DNA of 64,000 bases from Cyanobacteriota bacterium (GCA_022402445.1 JAKRSF010000005.1:1-64000); one strand, 5' to 3'. Numbered from the stretch's first letter, positions 52,137 to 61,421 are shown. Notes: a model not told the origin generated them from the letters alone. Numbers and translations: made by a program.

Positions 52137-54920
52137 ATGGCCTTCCCTAACCCGTTCTTCACATCGTCCGGTACCCGGCGATCGGTGCGGTTGCGCTGGT
52201 TTTTGGTCATTCCCTTTGTCCTACAGATTTTTGGGGCGGTGGCGGCCACGGGGGCCTTGTCCCTCCGCAACGGCCGCAGCGCCGTCACTGAACTGGGCAC
52301 CAAACTCAGCCAATCCCTGGCGGAGCGGATCGAAGAGCAGGTGCAGGATTATTTCAAAACGGCCCAGTTGATGCTGCACAACTCCGCCGTGGCGATCCAG
52401 CAGGGGGGGCTCGATCCCAATGATTTTCAGCGGCTTCAGCCGTTCCTCTGGGAGCAGGCGGCCCTGTCGCCGGTGGTCAAAACCCTCTATTTCGTGAATC
52501 CGGCGGGGTATTTGCTCCAGGTGGAACGCCAGGGGGTGCCATCCATTTCGGTGCGGACGGCGGCGACGGCTCCCAATTGGGAGGTGTATCAGGCGAATGA
52601 GACGGGCGATCGCGGGCCGTTGCTGCGGCGGGAACCCTTTGATCCGCGCGATCGCCCCTGGTACCAAACCACGATCACCCAGGGGGAACTCACCTGGTCA
52701 TCGGTGTATGTGTTTGCCAATCCGACGGTGCCCGGTATCACCGGCGCGCGGCCCCTCTACGATCGCGATGGCCAGTTGACGGGGGTTTTGGCCCTGGATT
52801 TGCAACTGACGGAGATCGATCGGTTCCTCAAACGGGTGGCCCGCAATCTACCTGGCCAGGTGGAAATTGTCGATGGCACGGGCAAATTGGTGGCCAGCTC
52901 CACGGATGCGCCGGTCTATGCGGGATCTGGGGCGGCGGCCCGTCGCCTTGGTCCGGGCGACAGCGCCGATCCCCTCCTGCGGGCCACGGGGCGGACGGTG
53001 CAGCTTGCCCTGGCCAGGGGCCTGACGGAGCGCCAACGGACGGCGGTGATTGATCCGGAGACGGGCGATCGCCTGTTCATTGAATTGGTGCCGCTGGCGG
53101 GGCCGGGGCCGCGATCATGGCTGGCGGCGGTGATTTTATCGGAGGATCAAATGCTCGCCCGCATCGGTGATCAAACCCGCTGGACGATCATTCTCTGTTC
53201 GGCGGCGACGGCGCTGGCGGCCCTGCTGAGCGTCCTGACGGCCCGGTGGCTGGCCCAACCCATCTCCCGCTTTAGCGGCGCGGCGGAGGCGATCGCCCGG
53301 GGCCAGTTGGATCAGCGGCTCCCCCCCAGCGCGATCGCGGAACTGTCGGAATTGGCCACCACCTTCAATGGCATGGCCGATCGCCTCGCCGAAACCTTCG
53401 CCGCCTGGGAAACCGCCAAGGACAAGCTCGAACGGGCGATCGCCGAGCGCACCACCGACCTGCGCTACTCCGAAGAACGGTTCGCCACCGCCTTCCGCAT
53501 GAGCCCCTACCCCATCGCCATTAGCCTGCTGCCGGAGGGCACCCTCATTGAGGCCAATGACAGTTTTTTGATGGCCCTGGGGCGATCGGCGGCGGAGGTG
53601 ATCGGCAAAACCGCCGATGAATTGAACATTTGGCACGATCCTCGGGAGCGCGATCGCGTCCTGCTGGCGGTGCGGCAACGGGGGCGCGCCATCGGCCAGG
53701 AGGTGAGCCTACGGACCGGCGACGGCCAGCGGCGGCTGGTGCTGGTGTCCGCCGAACCGATCCGCCTCGACGATCGCGATTGCATCCTCTGGGTGGGCAA
53801 CGACATCACCGAACGCAAGCGGGCCGAAGATGCCCTGCGCCAGAGCGAACGCTACCTGCGCCTGATCCTCGACAGCATTCCCCAGCACGTGTTCTGGAAA
53901 GATACGGACCTGCGCTTCTTGGGCTGCAACAAAAATTGGGCGATCGCCGCCGGTTTCCGATCGCCCGAAGAGGTGGTAGGCAAAACCGACTTTGATCTAC
54001 CCATTGACCCCGCCGCCGCCGCCGCCTTCCAGGAACAGGACCGCCGCGCCATCGAACTTGATCGCCCCATCTTCCACGCGATCGCCCCGAAACTGCGCCC
54101 CGACGCCACCGGCGAAACCATCTGGCTCGACATCAGCAAAATCCCCATCCACGACGACCACGGCCACGTCATCGGCATCCTCGGCGTCATCGAAGACATC
54201 ACCCTCCGCCGCCGCGCCGAAACCGCCCTCGAAATCGAGCGGGAAAAATCCGAACGGCTTCTGCTCAATATCCTGCCGCGCCCCGTGGCCGATCGCCTCA
54301 AGGAGGAGCCCAACCTCGTCCAGAGCGGCGAACTGCGCGCCCCCATCGCCGATCAATTTGACGAAGTGGGCATCCTCTTTGCGGATATCGTCGGCTTCAC
54401 CCCCCTGGCGGCCCGCCTCTCACCCATCGAAATGGTGACCTGGCTCAACCGCATCTTTTCCGGCTTTGACACCCTCGCCGACGACCTGGGCCTCGAAAAG
54501 ATCAAAACCCTGGGGGATGCCTACATGGTGGCGGCGGGGCTCCCGACCCCCCTCGCGGATCCCGCCGAGGCGATGGCGGACATGGCCCTGGCGATGCAGG
54601 GGGTGATCCGCCAATTTGAGGGGGAATTTGAGGGGCGCTTCCAGCATCCGCTCCAGATCCGCATTGGCATGAATGTGGGGCCGGTGGTGGCGGGGGTGAT
54701 TGGCCTGAAGAAGTTTATCTATGACCTGTGGGGCGATACGGTCAATGTGGCCTCGCGCATGGAATCCCAGGGGGAACCGGGCCACATTCAGGTGACGGAA
54801 TTGGTCTATGGGCGGCTGCGCGATCGCTTCATCTTCGAGCGGCGGGGGGAAATTGTCGTGAAGGGACGTGGCCCCATGATGACCTACTGGCTACGGGGGC
54901 GGCGGGACGTCCCTAACTAG
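52137..54920 (+). CDS. Membrane adenylate cyclase, Cache-HAMP-PAS-PAS-cyclase
   Basis: A 927-residue receptor-type class III cyclase. A first membrane helix (about 20-42), an extracytoplasmic Cache-like domain (about 45-335), a second helix (349-370) and HAMP (370-425) are followed by two PAS domains (about 445-565 and 573-695), a short coiled coil and the cyclase domain (740-920). Metal ligands are D750 and D794; K790 and D863 at the purine-selecting positions indicate ATP rather than GTP, class IIIa-like. N870 and R874 complete the site. The output is cAMP in response to a small-molecule ligand outside the membrane. The start is ATG 52137. Confidence 0.93.
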   Translation: MAFPNPFFTSSGTRRSVRLRWFLVIPFVLQIFGAVAATGALSLRNGRSAVTELGTKLSQSLAERIEEQVQDYFKTAQLMLHNSAVAIQQGGLDPNDFQRLQPFLWEQAALSPVVKTLYFVNPAGYLLQVERQGVPSISVRTAATAPNWEVYQANETGDRGPLLRREPFDPRDRPWYQTTITQGELTWSSVYVFANPTVPGITGARPLYDRDGQLTGVLALDLQLTEIDRFLKRVARNLPGQVEIVDGTGKLVASSTDAPVYAGSGAAARRLGPGDSADPLLRATGRTVQLALARGLTERQRTAVIDPETGDRLFIELVPLAGPGPRSWLAAVILSEDQMLARIGDQTRWTIILCSAATALAALLSVLTARWLAQPISRFSGAAEAIARGQLDQRLPPSAIAELSELATTFNGMADRLAETFAAWETAKDKLERAIAERTTDLRYSEERFATAFRMSPYPIAISLLPEGTLIEANDSFLMALGRSAAEVIGKTADELNIWHDPRERDRVLLAVRQRGRAIGQEVSLRTGDGQRRLVLVSAEPIRLDDRDCILWVGNDITERKRAEDALRQSERYLRLILDSIPQHVFWKDTDLRFLGCNKNWAIAAGFRSPEEVVGKTDFDLPIDPAAAAAFQEQDRRAIELDRPIFHAIAPKLRPDATGETIWLDISKIPIHDDHGHVIGILGVIEDITLRRRAETALEIEREKSERLLLNILPRPVADRLKEEPNLVQSGELRAPIADQFDEVGILFADIVGFTPLAARLSPIEMVTWLNRIFSGFDTLADDLGLEKIKTLGDAYMVAAGLPTPLADPAEAMADMALAMQGVIRQFEGEFEGRFQHPLQIRIGMNVGPVVAGVIGLKKFIYDLWGDTVNVASRMESQGEPGHIQVTELVYGRLRDRFIFERRGEIVVKGRGPMMTYWLRGRRDVPN

Positions 54921-55109
54921 GATTTCAGGCAAGGAAATTCAGGCGGGAAAATATCGTCACTTCGCAGCACAAATAGCCGGTTCGCCACTGCGGAAACTGC
55001 GGGGAAATGCCCTAGGAAGGGTTGCATTGGCCATAGTCTCCCCTGTCGGCCCCTCGGGCGATCGCGGCTCAGCGGCTAAACTGATGGACAAGCATTCTCG
55101 GAAGCTGCC

Positions 55110-55841
55110 ATGGTTGCCACTCCTCCCCCCCACGTCATCACCTGGCAAAAACTGCCCGACGACTTTCCCCTGCCGAACGGCCCCGTGGATAGCATCGCAC
55201 AGCCCGCGATCGCCGCAGCCCTTACCGAAAGCCTGCGCATTGCCAACCGCCTCCCCGCCCATGGCTTCACCTGCACCAATTACGGCATTTGTGCCACCCT
55301 CAACGGCAAAATGGTTGTCAAAGCCCCTGACTGGGCCTATGTTTCCCGCATCACCGTGCCACGGGAGGAAATTAACCGCAGCTACACCCCCCAGCTCCAG
55401 GGAGATATTCCCGCGATCGTCTTAGAATTTTTGTCAGAAACCGAAGGCACGGAATATTCAATTAAATCCACCTATCCGCCCGGAAAATTCTTCTTCTATG
55501 GGCAGATTCTCCAGGTGCCAAACTACGGAATCTTTGATCCTAAAACGGGGAGTCTAGAACTTTATCGCCCAGAAAATCCCGGCTCCCCCTACCAACTGCA
55601 GTCCCCCGATCGCCAAGGCAGATTCTGGATTCCTGAACTGGAGCTATTCCTTGGCCCCTGGCAGGGGGAATGGGAAAACCTCCAGGGCCATTGGCTGCGC
55701 TGGTGGGATGCGGCGGAAAATTTGCTCCTCTGGGGGCCAGAGCAGGTTGCCCTGGAACAGCGGCGGGCTGAACAGGAACGAGAACGGGCCGAACGGCTGC
55801 TGGCTCAACTGCGGGCGGCGGGCCTGGAACCGGAGGATTAG
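55110..55841 (+). CDS. Uma2 family endonuclease-like protein
   Basis: A 243-residue protein of the Uma2 (DUF820) family, very common in cyanobacteria. The PD-(D/E)XK-like nuclease core is seen in KAPDWAYV, IPAIVLEFLSE and LQVPNYGIFDPKTG. The C-terminal 30 residues form a charged helix (EQRRAEQERERAERLLAQLRAAG). Although called endonucleases, the biological role of these proteins is not settled. No antitoxin or transposase is adjacent. Confidence 0.9.
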   Translation: MVATPPPHVITWQKLPDDFPLPNGPVDSIAQPAIAAALTESLRIANRLPAHGFTCTNYGICATLNGKMVVKAPDWAYVSRITVPREEINRSYTPQLQGDIPAIVLEFLSETEGTEYSIKSTYPPGKFFFYGQILQVPNYGIFDPKTGSLELYRPENPGSPYQLQSPDRQGRFWIPELELFLGPWQGEWENLQGHWLRWWDAAENLLLWGPEQVALEQRRAEQERERAERLLAQLRAAGLEPED

Positions 55842-56013
55842 CAGGCTTGTGGCTCAGCCGATCGCGGCCCCAAAACGCCGAAAAATAGGAGCCCGAACAG
55901 ACTTGAACATAAAAGCAGGATCCCGCCCAAGCGAGATCCCCAAACCGATCGCAAAACTGATGGCAAAATCGATCGCGGGCGATCGCCCCAAATCCTAGGG
56001 AGATCCTCAGGAT

Positions 56014-56265
56014 CTAAGGGGCCGGACAAATTTCCCCAAGGGCATCGAGGCAAACGGTCGCTTCCCCATGGCCAGGAATCCACGCCACCCACGCCTGGGG
56101 AGCCGACTGGCACAGCAGCAGGGCCGATTCACCGCTCCATTCCTGGGGCAACACCTGCAACTGCACCCACTGGCCAGCCTGGAGATCCTGACGGGGATCA
56201 AGATCCAAGCGGCAATTTCCAGAAAAGGCGCTGGGGGCAATCATGGGATCAAGGACACGGGCCAT
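56014..56265 (-). CDS. Small soluble protein of unknown function
   Basis: An 83-residue beta-rich frame (CRLDLDPRQDLQAGQWVQLQV, LLLCQSAPQAWVAWIPGHGEATV). The Gly and Trp pattern looks like a real small domain. It converges on the Uma2 gene. Function unknown; the start ATG 56265 is the first in frame, and 56244 is an alternative. Confidence 0.55.
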   Translation of the reverse strand: MARVLDPMIAPSAFSGNCRLDLDPRQDLQAGQWVQLQVLPQEWSGESALLLCQSAPQAWVAWIPGHGEATVCLDALGEICPAP

Positions 56266-56599
56266 GGGTCAACGCTCCTTAGGCGAAGGGGGGCGACAGG
56301 GAAAGGCTGGCGCTTGAAAAAGCTGCACATTTTTTCAGGCTGTCTGTATCGAGGATGACGAAATGATGACATTTTCGTCAAGGGAACGTCGCAGAACGTT
56401 ACGGCGGGGCGCGGGGCGATCGCCTGTGCAAGAATGGGGTAGCGGGGGCGAGTGGGCCTCTGGGCGCTGAAATTGGCTTTTGATGTGAGGGTTGGGGCAG
56501 CCGTGGGTGGGCGGGCCGGTGCGCCGTGGGGCGGGTGCGATCGCCGGGCGGCTGGGGATAGTTGGCATGGTTCTGCGATAGGTAAGGAGGGATGGACCG
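56266..56599. other. intergenic region upstream of the SSADH gene
   Basis: About 330 bases with an A/T-rich patch (56320-56390), probably a promoter area for both divergent genes. GGTAAGGAGGG lies before the ATG at 56600. No RNA gene was recognised. Confidence 0.45.
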
Positions 56600-57991
56600 A
56601 TGGCGATCGCGACGGTGAATCCTGCAACGGGGGGTTTAGTGAAGTCGTTCGAGGCGATCGCGCCTCCGGTCTGGTTAGGGAAGGTGGAGGGGGCGGCGGC
56701 GGCGTTTGAGATCTATCGCAGGACGACGTTTGAGCAACGGGCGGCGTGGCTGCATCGGGCGGCGGAAATTCTGGAGCGTGATCGCGATCGCTTGGCGGCC
56801 CTGGCGACGCTGGAGATGGGTAAACCGCTGGCGGCGGCGATCGCGGAGGTGGAGAAGTGTGCCCTGGTGTGCCGGTTCTATGGCGATCGGGCGGCGGCGT
56901 TTTTGGCGGATGAGGTGATCGAAACGGATGCGGGGTCTAGTTATGTGACCCATCAACCGCTGGGGGCGATCCTGGCGGTGATGCCTTGGAATTTCCCCTT
57001 TTGGCAGGTGTTTCGCTTTGCGGCTCCGGCCCTGATGGCGGGGAATGTGGCCCTGCTGAAACATGCGTCCAATGTGCCCCAGGTGGCCCTGGCGATCGAG
57101 GCGGTGTGGGCGGAGGCGGGCCTGCCGGAGGGGGTGTTTCAAACGCTGCTGGTGGGGGCGGATCAGGTGGCGGCGATCGCGGCGGACCCTCGGATCAAGG
57201 CGGCGACGCTGACGGGGAGCGAACCGGCGGGGGCGAGCTTAGGGGCGGCCTGCGGCGCGGCGCTGAAAAAGGTGGTGCTGGAGCTGGGGGGCAGTGATCC
57301 GTTCATCGTGACGGAGACGGCGGACCTGGCGGCGGCGGTGCGGACGGCGGTGGTCGGGCGGCTGCTCAATAATGGCCAGTCCTGCATTGCGGCGAAGCGG
57401 TTCATCCTATTGGAGGCGATCGCGGATGAGTTTTTAGATCGGCTAACGGCGGCGTTTGCGGCGGTGCGGGTGGGGGATCCGATGGATCCGGCGGTGGACC
57501 TGGGTCCCCTGGCGACGGCGGCGATCGCGGATGAGTTGGATCAGCAGGTGCGGGGGGCGATCGCGGCGGGGGCTAAGGCCATCATTGGCGGCGATCGCGC
57601 GGCTCTGGTGGCCCAGTTGCCGGAACCGCTGCGGGGGGGCAGTTTCTATCCGGCCACGATTTTGACGGATATCCCCGAGGGCTGCGCTGCCCGTCAGGCG
57701 GAATTTTTTGGCCCCGTGGCCCTCACCTTTCGGGTGCCGGATTTCGATGCCGCGATCGCCCTGGCCAATGATATTCCCTTCGGTCTCGGGGCCAGTTGCT
57801 GGACCCAAAACCCGGCCGAAATGCACCGCGCGATCGCGGATCTCGAAGCGGGCAGCGTCTTCATCAATGGCCTCGTCAAATCCGATCCACGGCTCCCCTT
57901 CGGTGGCATCAAGCGATCGGGCTACGGCCGCGAACTCAGTCGCCAAGGCATCCAGGAATTTGTCAATATCAAAACAGTCTGGATCGCCTAA
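56600..57991 (+). CDS. gabD: Succinate-semialdehyde dehydrogenase (NAD(P)+)
   Basis: An aldehyde dehydrogenase of 463 residues. It shows the ALDH motifs LATLEMGKPL, MPWNFPFWQVFR, the catalytic Glu in LELGGSDPF and the catalytic Cys in NNGQSCIAAKR. Neighbouring placement with the 2-oxoglutarate decarboxylase gene (183 bases downstream, same strand) points to succinic semialdehyde as substrate. Together they replace 2-oxoglutarate dehydrogenase and succinyl-CoA synthetase in the cyanobacterial TCA cycle, as shown for Synechococcus PCC 7002. Strong Shine-Dalgarno AAGGAGGG precedes the start. Confidence 0.92.
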   Translation: MAIATVNPATGGLVKSFEAIAPPVWLGKVEGAAAAFEIYRRTTFEQRAAWLHRAAEILERDRDRLAALATLEMGKPLAAAIAEVEKCALVCRFYGDRAAAFLADEVIETDAGSSYVTHQPLGAILAVMPWNFPFWQVFRFAAPALMAGNVALLKHASNVPQVALAIEAVWAEAGLPEGVFQTLLVGADQVAAIAADPRIKAATLTGSEPAGASLGAACGAALKKVVLELGGSDPFIVTETADLAAAVRTAVVGRLLNNGQSCIAAKRFILLEAIADEFLDRLTAAFAAVRVGDPMDPAVDLGPLATAAIADELDQQVRGAIAAGAKAIIGGDRAALVAQLPEPLRGGSFYPATILTDIPEGCAARQAEFFGPVALTFRVPDFDAAIALANDIPFGLGASCWTQNPAEMHRAIADLEAGSVFINGLVKSDPRLPFGGIKRSGYGRELSRQGIQEFVNIKTVWIA

Positions 57992-58054
57992 CCCCAGGTG
58001 CCAATTTTCCTAGCTAAACCACTACTTCTAATCTCCACAATTCACGACTTGAGA

Positions 58055-58074
58055 CAAGGGATTTAAGCCCCTTG
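58055..58074. repeat. second copy of the CAAGGGG/CCCCTTG palindromic repeat
   Basis: CAAGGGATTTAAGCCCCTTG differs at two bases from the perfect palindrome at 4900-4919 in cobN. It lies between the two TCA-bypass genes. Confidence 0.7.
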
Positions 58075-58174
58075 TGACCACACCCAAAAGTCTTCTATTC
58101 CAGACCCTAGAAGCCTCTTAAATTCCATCAAATTTCCTCCAGTCCTCAGCAAAAATTCGCCCAAAACTCCCTCT

Positions 58175-59812
58175 ATGAATACCGCAGAACTACTCGTCCA
58201 ATGCCTCGAAAATGAAGGGGTCCGCTACGTTTTTGGCCTACCGGGCGAAGAGAATTTGCATGTGCTCGAAGCCCTCGGCCAATCCTCCATCCAATTCATC
58301 ACCACCCGCCATGAACAGGGAGCCGCCTTCATGGCCGATGTGTACGGACGCCTCACGGGCCAAGCGGGGGTCTGCCTGTCCACCCTCGGTCCCGGCGCAA
58401 CTAATTTGATGACCGGCGTCGCCGATGCCAACCTCGATGGCGCGCCCCTCGTCGCCATTACCGGCCAAGTGGGCACCGATCGCATGCACATCGAGTCCCA
58501 TCAATACCTCGATTTGGTGGCCATGTTTGCGCCGGTTACGAAATGGAATAGCCAGATTGTGCGACCCAGCAACACGGCGGAAATTGTCCGCAAAGCCTTC
58601 AAGCGCGCCCAGAGCGAAAAGCCCGGTGCCGTCCACATTGATCTTCCGGAAAATATCGCCGCCATGCCCGCCGATGGGGTACCCCTCAAACGCGATCGCC
58701 AGGACAGCACCTTCGCATCCTTCGCCAGTTTGAATGAGGCCGCCGCCGCGATCGCCAAGGCCACCTACCCTCTGATTTTGGCGGGCAATGGGGTCATTCG
58801 TGGAAAGGCCAGCGACGCACTCACGGAATTTGCCACCCGCCTGAATATTCCTGTTGCCAACACCTTCATGGGCAAAGGGGCCATTCCCTACACCCATCCC
58901 CTGGCCCTGTGGACCACGGGCCTACAGAAGCGCGACTACATTAGCTGCGGTTTTGATCGCGCCGATCTCGTCATTGCCGTTGGCTACGATCTGGTGGAAT
59001 ATTCCCCGAAAAAGTGGAATCCCAATGGCGAAATTCCCATTGTCCACATCGGCATGACCCCTTCCGAAATTGACAGTAGCTACATTCCCATTGTGGATGT
59101 GGTGGGCGAGATTTCTGATTCCTTGATGGAGATTCTGCGGCGCTGCGATCGCGAGGGAAAAACCAGCAGCTATGCGGCCGAACTGCGGGCGGAAATTCGC
59201 GCCGACTATGAGCAATATGCCAACGACGACGCCTATCCCCTCAAGCCCCAAAAGATCATCTACGATCTGCGCCAAGCCCTCGGTTCCGATGACATTGCCA
59301 TCTCCGATGTGGGTGCCCATAAGATGTGGATGGCGCGCCATTTCCACTGCGATCGCCCCAACACCTGCATCATTTCCAATGGGTTTGCGGCCATGGGCAT
59401 CGCGATTCCCGGAGCCGTCGCCGCGAAGTTGGTCTATCCCGATCGCAAGGTGGTCGCCGTGACGGGGGATGGGGGCTTCATGATGAACTGTCAGGAATTG
59501 GAAACGGCCCTGCGGGTGGGCACGCCCTTCGTGACGCTGGTATTTAATGATGGGGGCTATGGGTTGATTGAATGGAAGCAGCAGGATTATTTCCAGCGAT
59601 CGCGGTTCATTGAATTCACCAACCCGGACTTTGTGAAATTTGCTGAAAGTATGGGCCTCAAGGGCTATCGCATTGAAAGCGCCGCCGACTTTTTGCCTAC
59701 CCTCAAGGAGGCGCTGGCGCAGGATGTGCCGACGGTGATTGATTGCCCGGTGGACTATCAGGAGAATTTCCGTTTTTCTCAAAAGTCGGGCCAGCTAAGC
59801 TGCAACACCTAA
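58175..59812 (+). CDS. 2-oxoglutarate decarboxylase (acetolactate synthase-like)
   Basis: A 545-residue ThDP enzyme with the acetolactate synthase fold: N-terminal PYR domain (VFGLPGEENLHVLEALG and the Glu in RHEQGAAFMADVYGR), a middle domain and a C-terminal PP domain with the ThDP motif GDGGFMMNCQELETAL and NDGGYGLIEWKQQ. By sequence alone it could be called acetolactate synthase large subunit. Its position after the succinate-semialdehyde dehydrogenase gene matches the known PCC 7002 pair, so I assign 2-oxoglutarate decarboxylase, which makes succinic semialdehyde and CO2. No ilvN regulatory subunit is adjacent, which fits. Confidence 0.88.
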   Translation: MNTAELLVQCLENEGVRYVFGLPGEENLHVLEALGQSSIQFITTRHEQGAAFMADVYGRLTGQAGVCLSTLGPGATNLMTGVADANLDGAPLVAITGQVGTDRMHIESHQYLDLVAMFAPVTKWNSQIVRPSNTAEIVRKAFKRAQSEKPGAVHIDLPENIAAMPADGVPLKRDRQDSTFASFASLNEAAAAIAKATYPLILAGNGVIRGKASDALTEFATRLNIPVANTFMGKGAIPYTHPLALWTTGLQKRDYISCGFDRADLVIAVGYDLVEYSPKKWNPNGEIPIVHIGMTPSEIDSSYIPIVDVVGEISDSLMEILRRCDREGKTSSYAAELRAEIRADYEQYANDDAYPLKPQKIIYDLRQALGSDDIAISDVGAHKMWMARHFHCDRPNTCIISNGFAAMGIAIPGAVAAKLVYPDRKVVAVTGDGGFMMNCQELETALRVGTPFVTLVFNDGGYGLIEWKQQDYFQRSRFIEFTNPDFVKFAESMGLKGYRIESAADFLPTLKEALAQDVPTVIDCPVDYQENFRFSQKSGQLSCNT

Positions 59813-60178
59813 CAACCTCTATGGAGTATTCAACAATTAATAAATCACTGGTAGGGTGCGTTCGCTACCGTTGGTTTTCATCGGAATGTAGCTCGTGCGA
59901 ACGCACCGCACGTTGAATGGCACTGGTCAATATCGTCAAGATCACCGAAATTCTGGGTTGGCATTGGCGATCGCGTTGATTTGGGAGGGCCGGTGCGTTC
60001 GGGATGAATACGCGATCGCGTTGATTGGATCGGCACCGAACGCACCCTACCATTAATTATTGATTTGGTCATAAGACCCTTGTGTTGAGGGTTGGGAGAG
60101 GAGCTATTCAGACATTTTTATGGGGGCGCGATCGCGGATTAGTTTCCCCCAACCGATGGGCCGTGGCAAAATACCCCC
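59813..60178. other. intergenic region carrying the foldback element
   Basis: About 366 bases between the decarboxylase and J-domain genes. Over half is taken up by the repeat at 59850-60051. The remainder holds the J-domain gene promoter. No RNA gene was recognised. Confidence 0.5.
59850..60051. repeat. foldback (MITE-like) repeat with 15-bp inverted ends
   Basis: The left end GGTAGGGTGCGTTCG (59850-59864) has its perfect reverse complement at the right end (60037-60051). Both ends are flanked by A/T-rich AATTAATAA-like sequence. Two further GTGCGTTCG-type elements inside (near 59896 and 59986) make each half a hairpin in its own right. There is no coding sequence. The motif resembles dispersed GTGCGT repeats found across cyanobacteria; the non-autonomous element reading is inference. 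Confidence 0.75.
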
Positions 60179-60892
60179 ATGGCGCACCTCGATCCCTACC
60201 AAACCCTAGACATTTCCCCCCAGGCTAGCCCCGACCAAATCAAGCAAGCCTACCGGAAACTGGCGAAGCAGTATCACCCCGATCGCAACCCCGATCGCGA
60301 CACCCACGCGACCATCACGGCGATCAACGCGGCCTATGAACTGCTCAGCGACCCCCAGCGGCGCAGCACCTATGATCGCCAGCGCCAGGGGGGCCTCAGT
60401 GACCAGGACATCCGCGATCGCGCCGAACGCACCGCCGCCGCCCAGGATCGCTACCGCCGCCGCGCCACCGGCAAAGCCCACGACGACGCCCTCGATCAAT
60501 GGCTCAAGGGGGTCTATCGGCCCCTCGATCGCCAGATCCGCGAAATCATGAAACCCCTGCGGCAGGAGATCAACGCCCTCTCCGGCGACCCCTTCGACGA
60601 CGACCTCATGGCCGCCTTTGAAACCTACCTGGAGCGATCGCGCACCCTCCTCGACCGGGGCCGCAGCCTCATGCGATCACACCCCAACCCCCCCAGCGCC
60701 GCCGCCGCCGCCGCCCACCTCTACTACTGCCTCGATCGCCTCGAAGACGGCCTCGACGAAATGGGCTACTTCCCCCTCAACTACGACGACAGCCGCCTCA
60801 ACGATGGCCGCGAACTGTTCCGCATCGCCGAAGGACTCCGCCGCGACGCCCGCGACGCCATCCGAGATCTGGACCTAGCGCGATCGCGATAG
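60179..60892 (+). CDS. J-domain protein
   Basis: A 237-residue DnaJ-type co-chaperone with the J domain at the N-terminus ([20 protein letters not shown] and the HPD motif in [10 protein letters not shown]). It has no zinc-finger or C-terminal DnaJ substrate domain. The rest is helical and rich in Asp, Arg and Ala (about 75-237). It probably recruits DnaK to a specific target. It converges on ccmK3. Confidence 0.93.
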   Translation: MAHLDPYQTLDISPQASPDQIKQAYRKLAKQYHPDRNPDRDTHATITAINAAYELLSDPQRRSTYDRQRQGGLSDQDIRDRAERTAAAQDRYRRRATGKAHDDALDQWLKGVYRPLDRQIREIMKPLRQEINALSGDPFDDDLMAAFETYLERSRTLLDRGRSLMRSHPNPPSAAAAAAHLYYCLDRLEDGLDEMGYFPLNYDDSRLNDGRELFRIAEGLRRDARDAIRDLDLARSR

Positions 60893-60928
60893 CCACCCGC
60901 CCTGGATCCTAGCGGCTAAACCCTAGAC

Positions 60929-61237
60929 CTAGACCCTAAACGGCTCCGACTCCTCCGTATAGGCGATCGGCAGCACCTCCACCACATTCTCCGGCGGATT
61001 CGGCACGATGTAATGGCTCATCACCTGGCCGCCAAACACCTCCTCCACCGACGCGAGGCCCGCCGCCATGGCCGTATTCACCTCCGAAATCGGCCCGCGT
61101 ATGGCCACATAAAAATTCCCCTTCTCCGCCTTATCGAAATACACCAGCGTCACGCGGCCCCCCTTCAGCATCGCGTCGGACGCCGCCAAAATCGCCGGAA
61201 ATCCCAACGTTTCAATCACACCCACGGCCACAGGCAT
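60929..61237 (-). CDS. ccmK3: Carboxysome shell hexamer protein, CcmK3 type
   Basis: A BMC-domain shell protein of 102 residues. The start MPVAVGVIETLGFPAILAA, the segment GGRVTLVYFDKAEKGNFYVAIRG and SHYIVPNPPENVVEVLPI match CcmK3 rather than CcmK1, K2 or K4. The pore-loop region reads IRGPISE. CcmK3 is known to form mixed hexamers with CcmK4 that cap or tune shell permeability, and the two genes are usually adjacent. Here no ccmK4 is found on either side: the next genes are a J-domain protein and a desaturase. Start ATG 61237. Confidence 0.92.
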   Translation of the reverse strand: MPVAVGVIETLGFPAILAASDAMLKGGRVTLVYFDKAEKGNFYVAIRGPISEVNTAMAAGLASVEEVFGGQVMSHYIVPNPPENVVEVLPIAYTEESEPFRV

Positions 61238-61276
61238 CGCCTACTCTCCTAATCTCTCGCTTCGTTGTTCTTGCGG

Positions 61277-61308
61277 CGTTACGTCGCTGCGGCGATCGCT
61301 GCGTAACG
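61277..61308. promoter_or_regulatory. inverted repeat upstream of ccmK3
   Basis: CGTTACG and CGTAACG enclose a HIP1-containing 18-base loop, 40 bases upstream of the ccmK3 start. It may be a leader hairpin, an operator or a short dispersed repeat. Confidence 0.35.
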
Positions 61309-61395
61309 GACGGCTGCGTTCTCGCCAGACCAATCATCCACCAAAAGCCCCCCGAATGTATCCCAACGGGCCAACCCCCAGGGAAAAATCCAACA

Positions 61396-61421
61396 AAAAC
61401 CCCGCACCAACGGCACGGGGC
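61396..61421 (-). terminator. Rho-independent terminator after desB
   Basis: On the minus strand CCCCG pairs with CGGGG, extended by G-T and C-G pairs, around a GTT loop, followed by five T. It lies about 90 bases after the desB stop. Confidence 0.7.

Noticed and set aside
55855-55990. Small minus-strand hydrophobic frame ending FFGVLGPRSAEPQAC
   Set aside because: It has a membrane-like segment but only a TTG start and no ribosome-binding site; it could be chance. Conservation would be needed.
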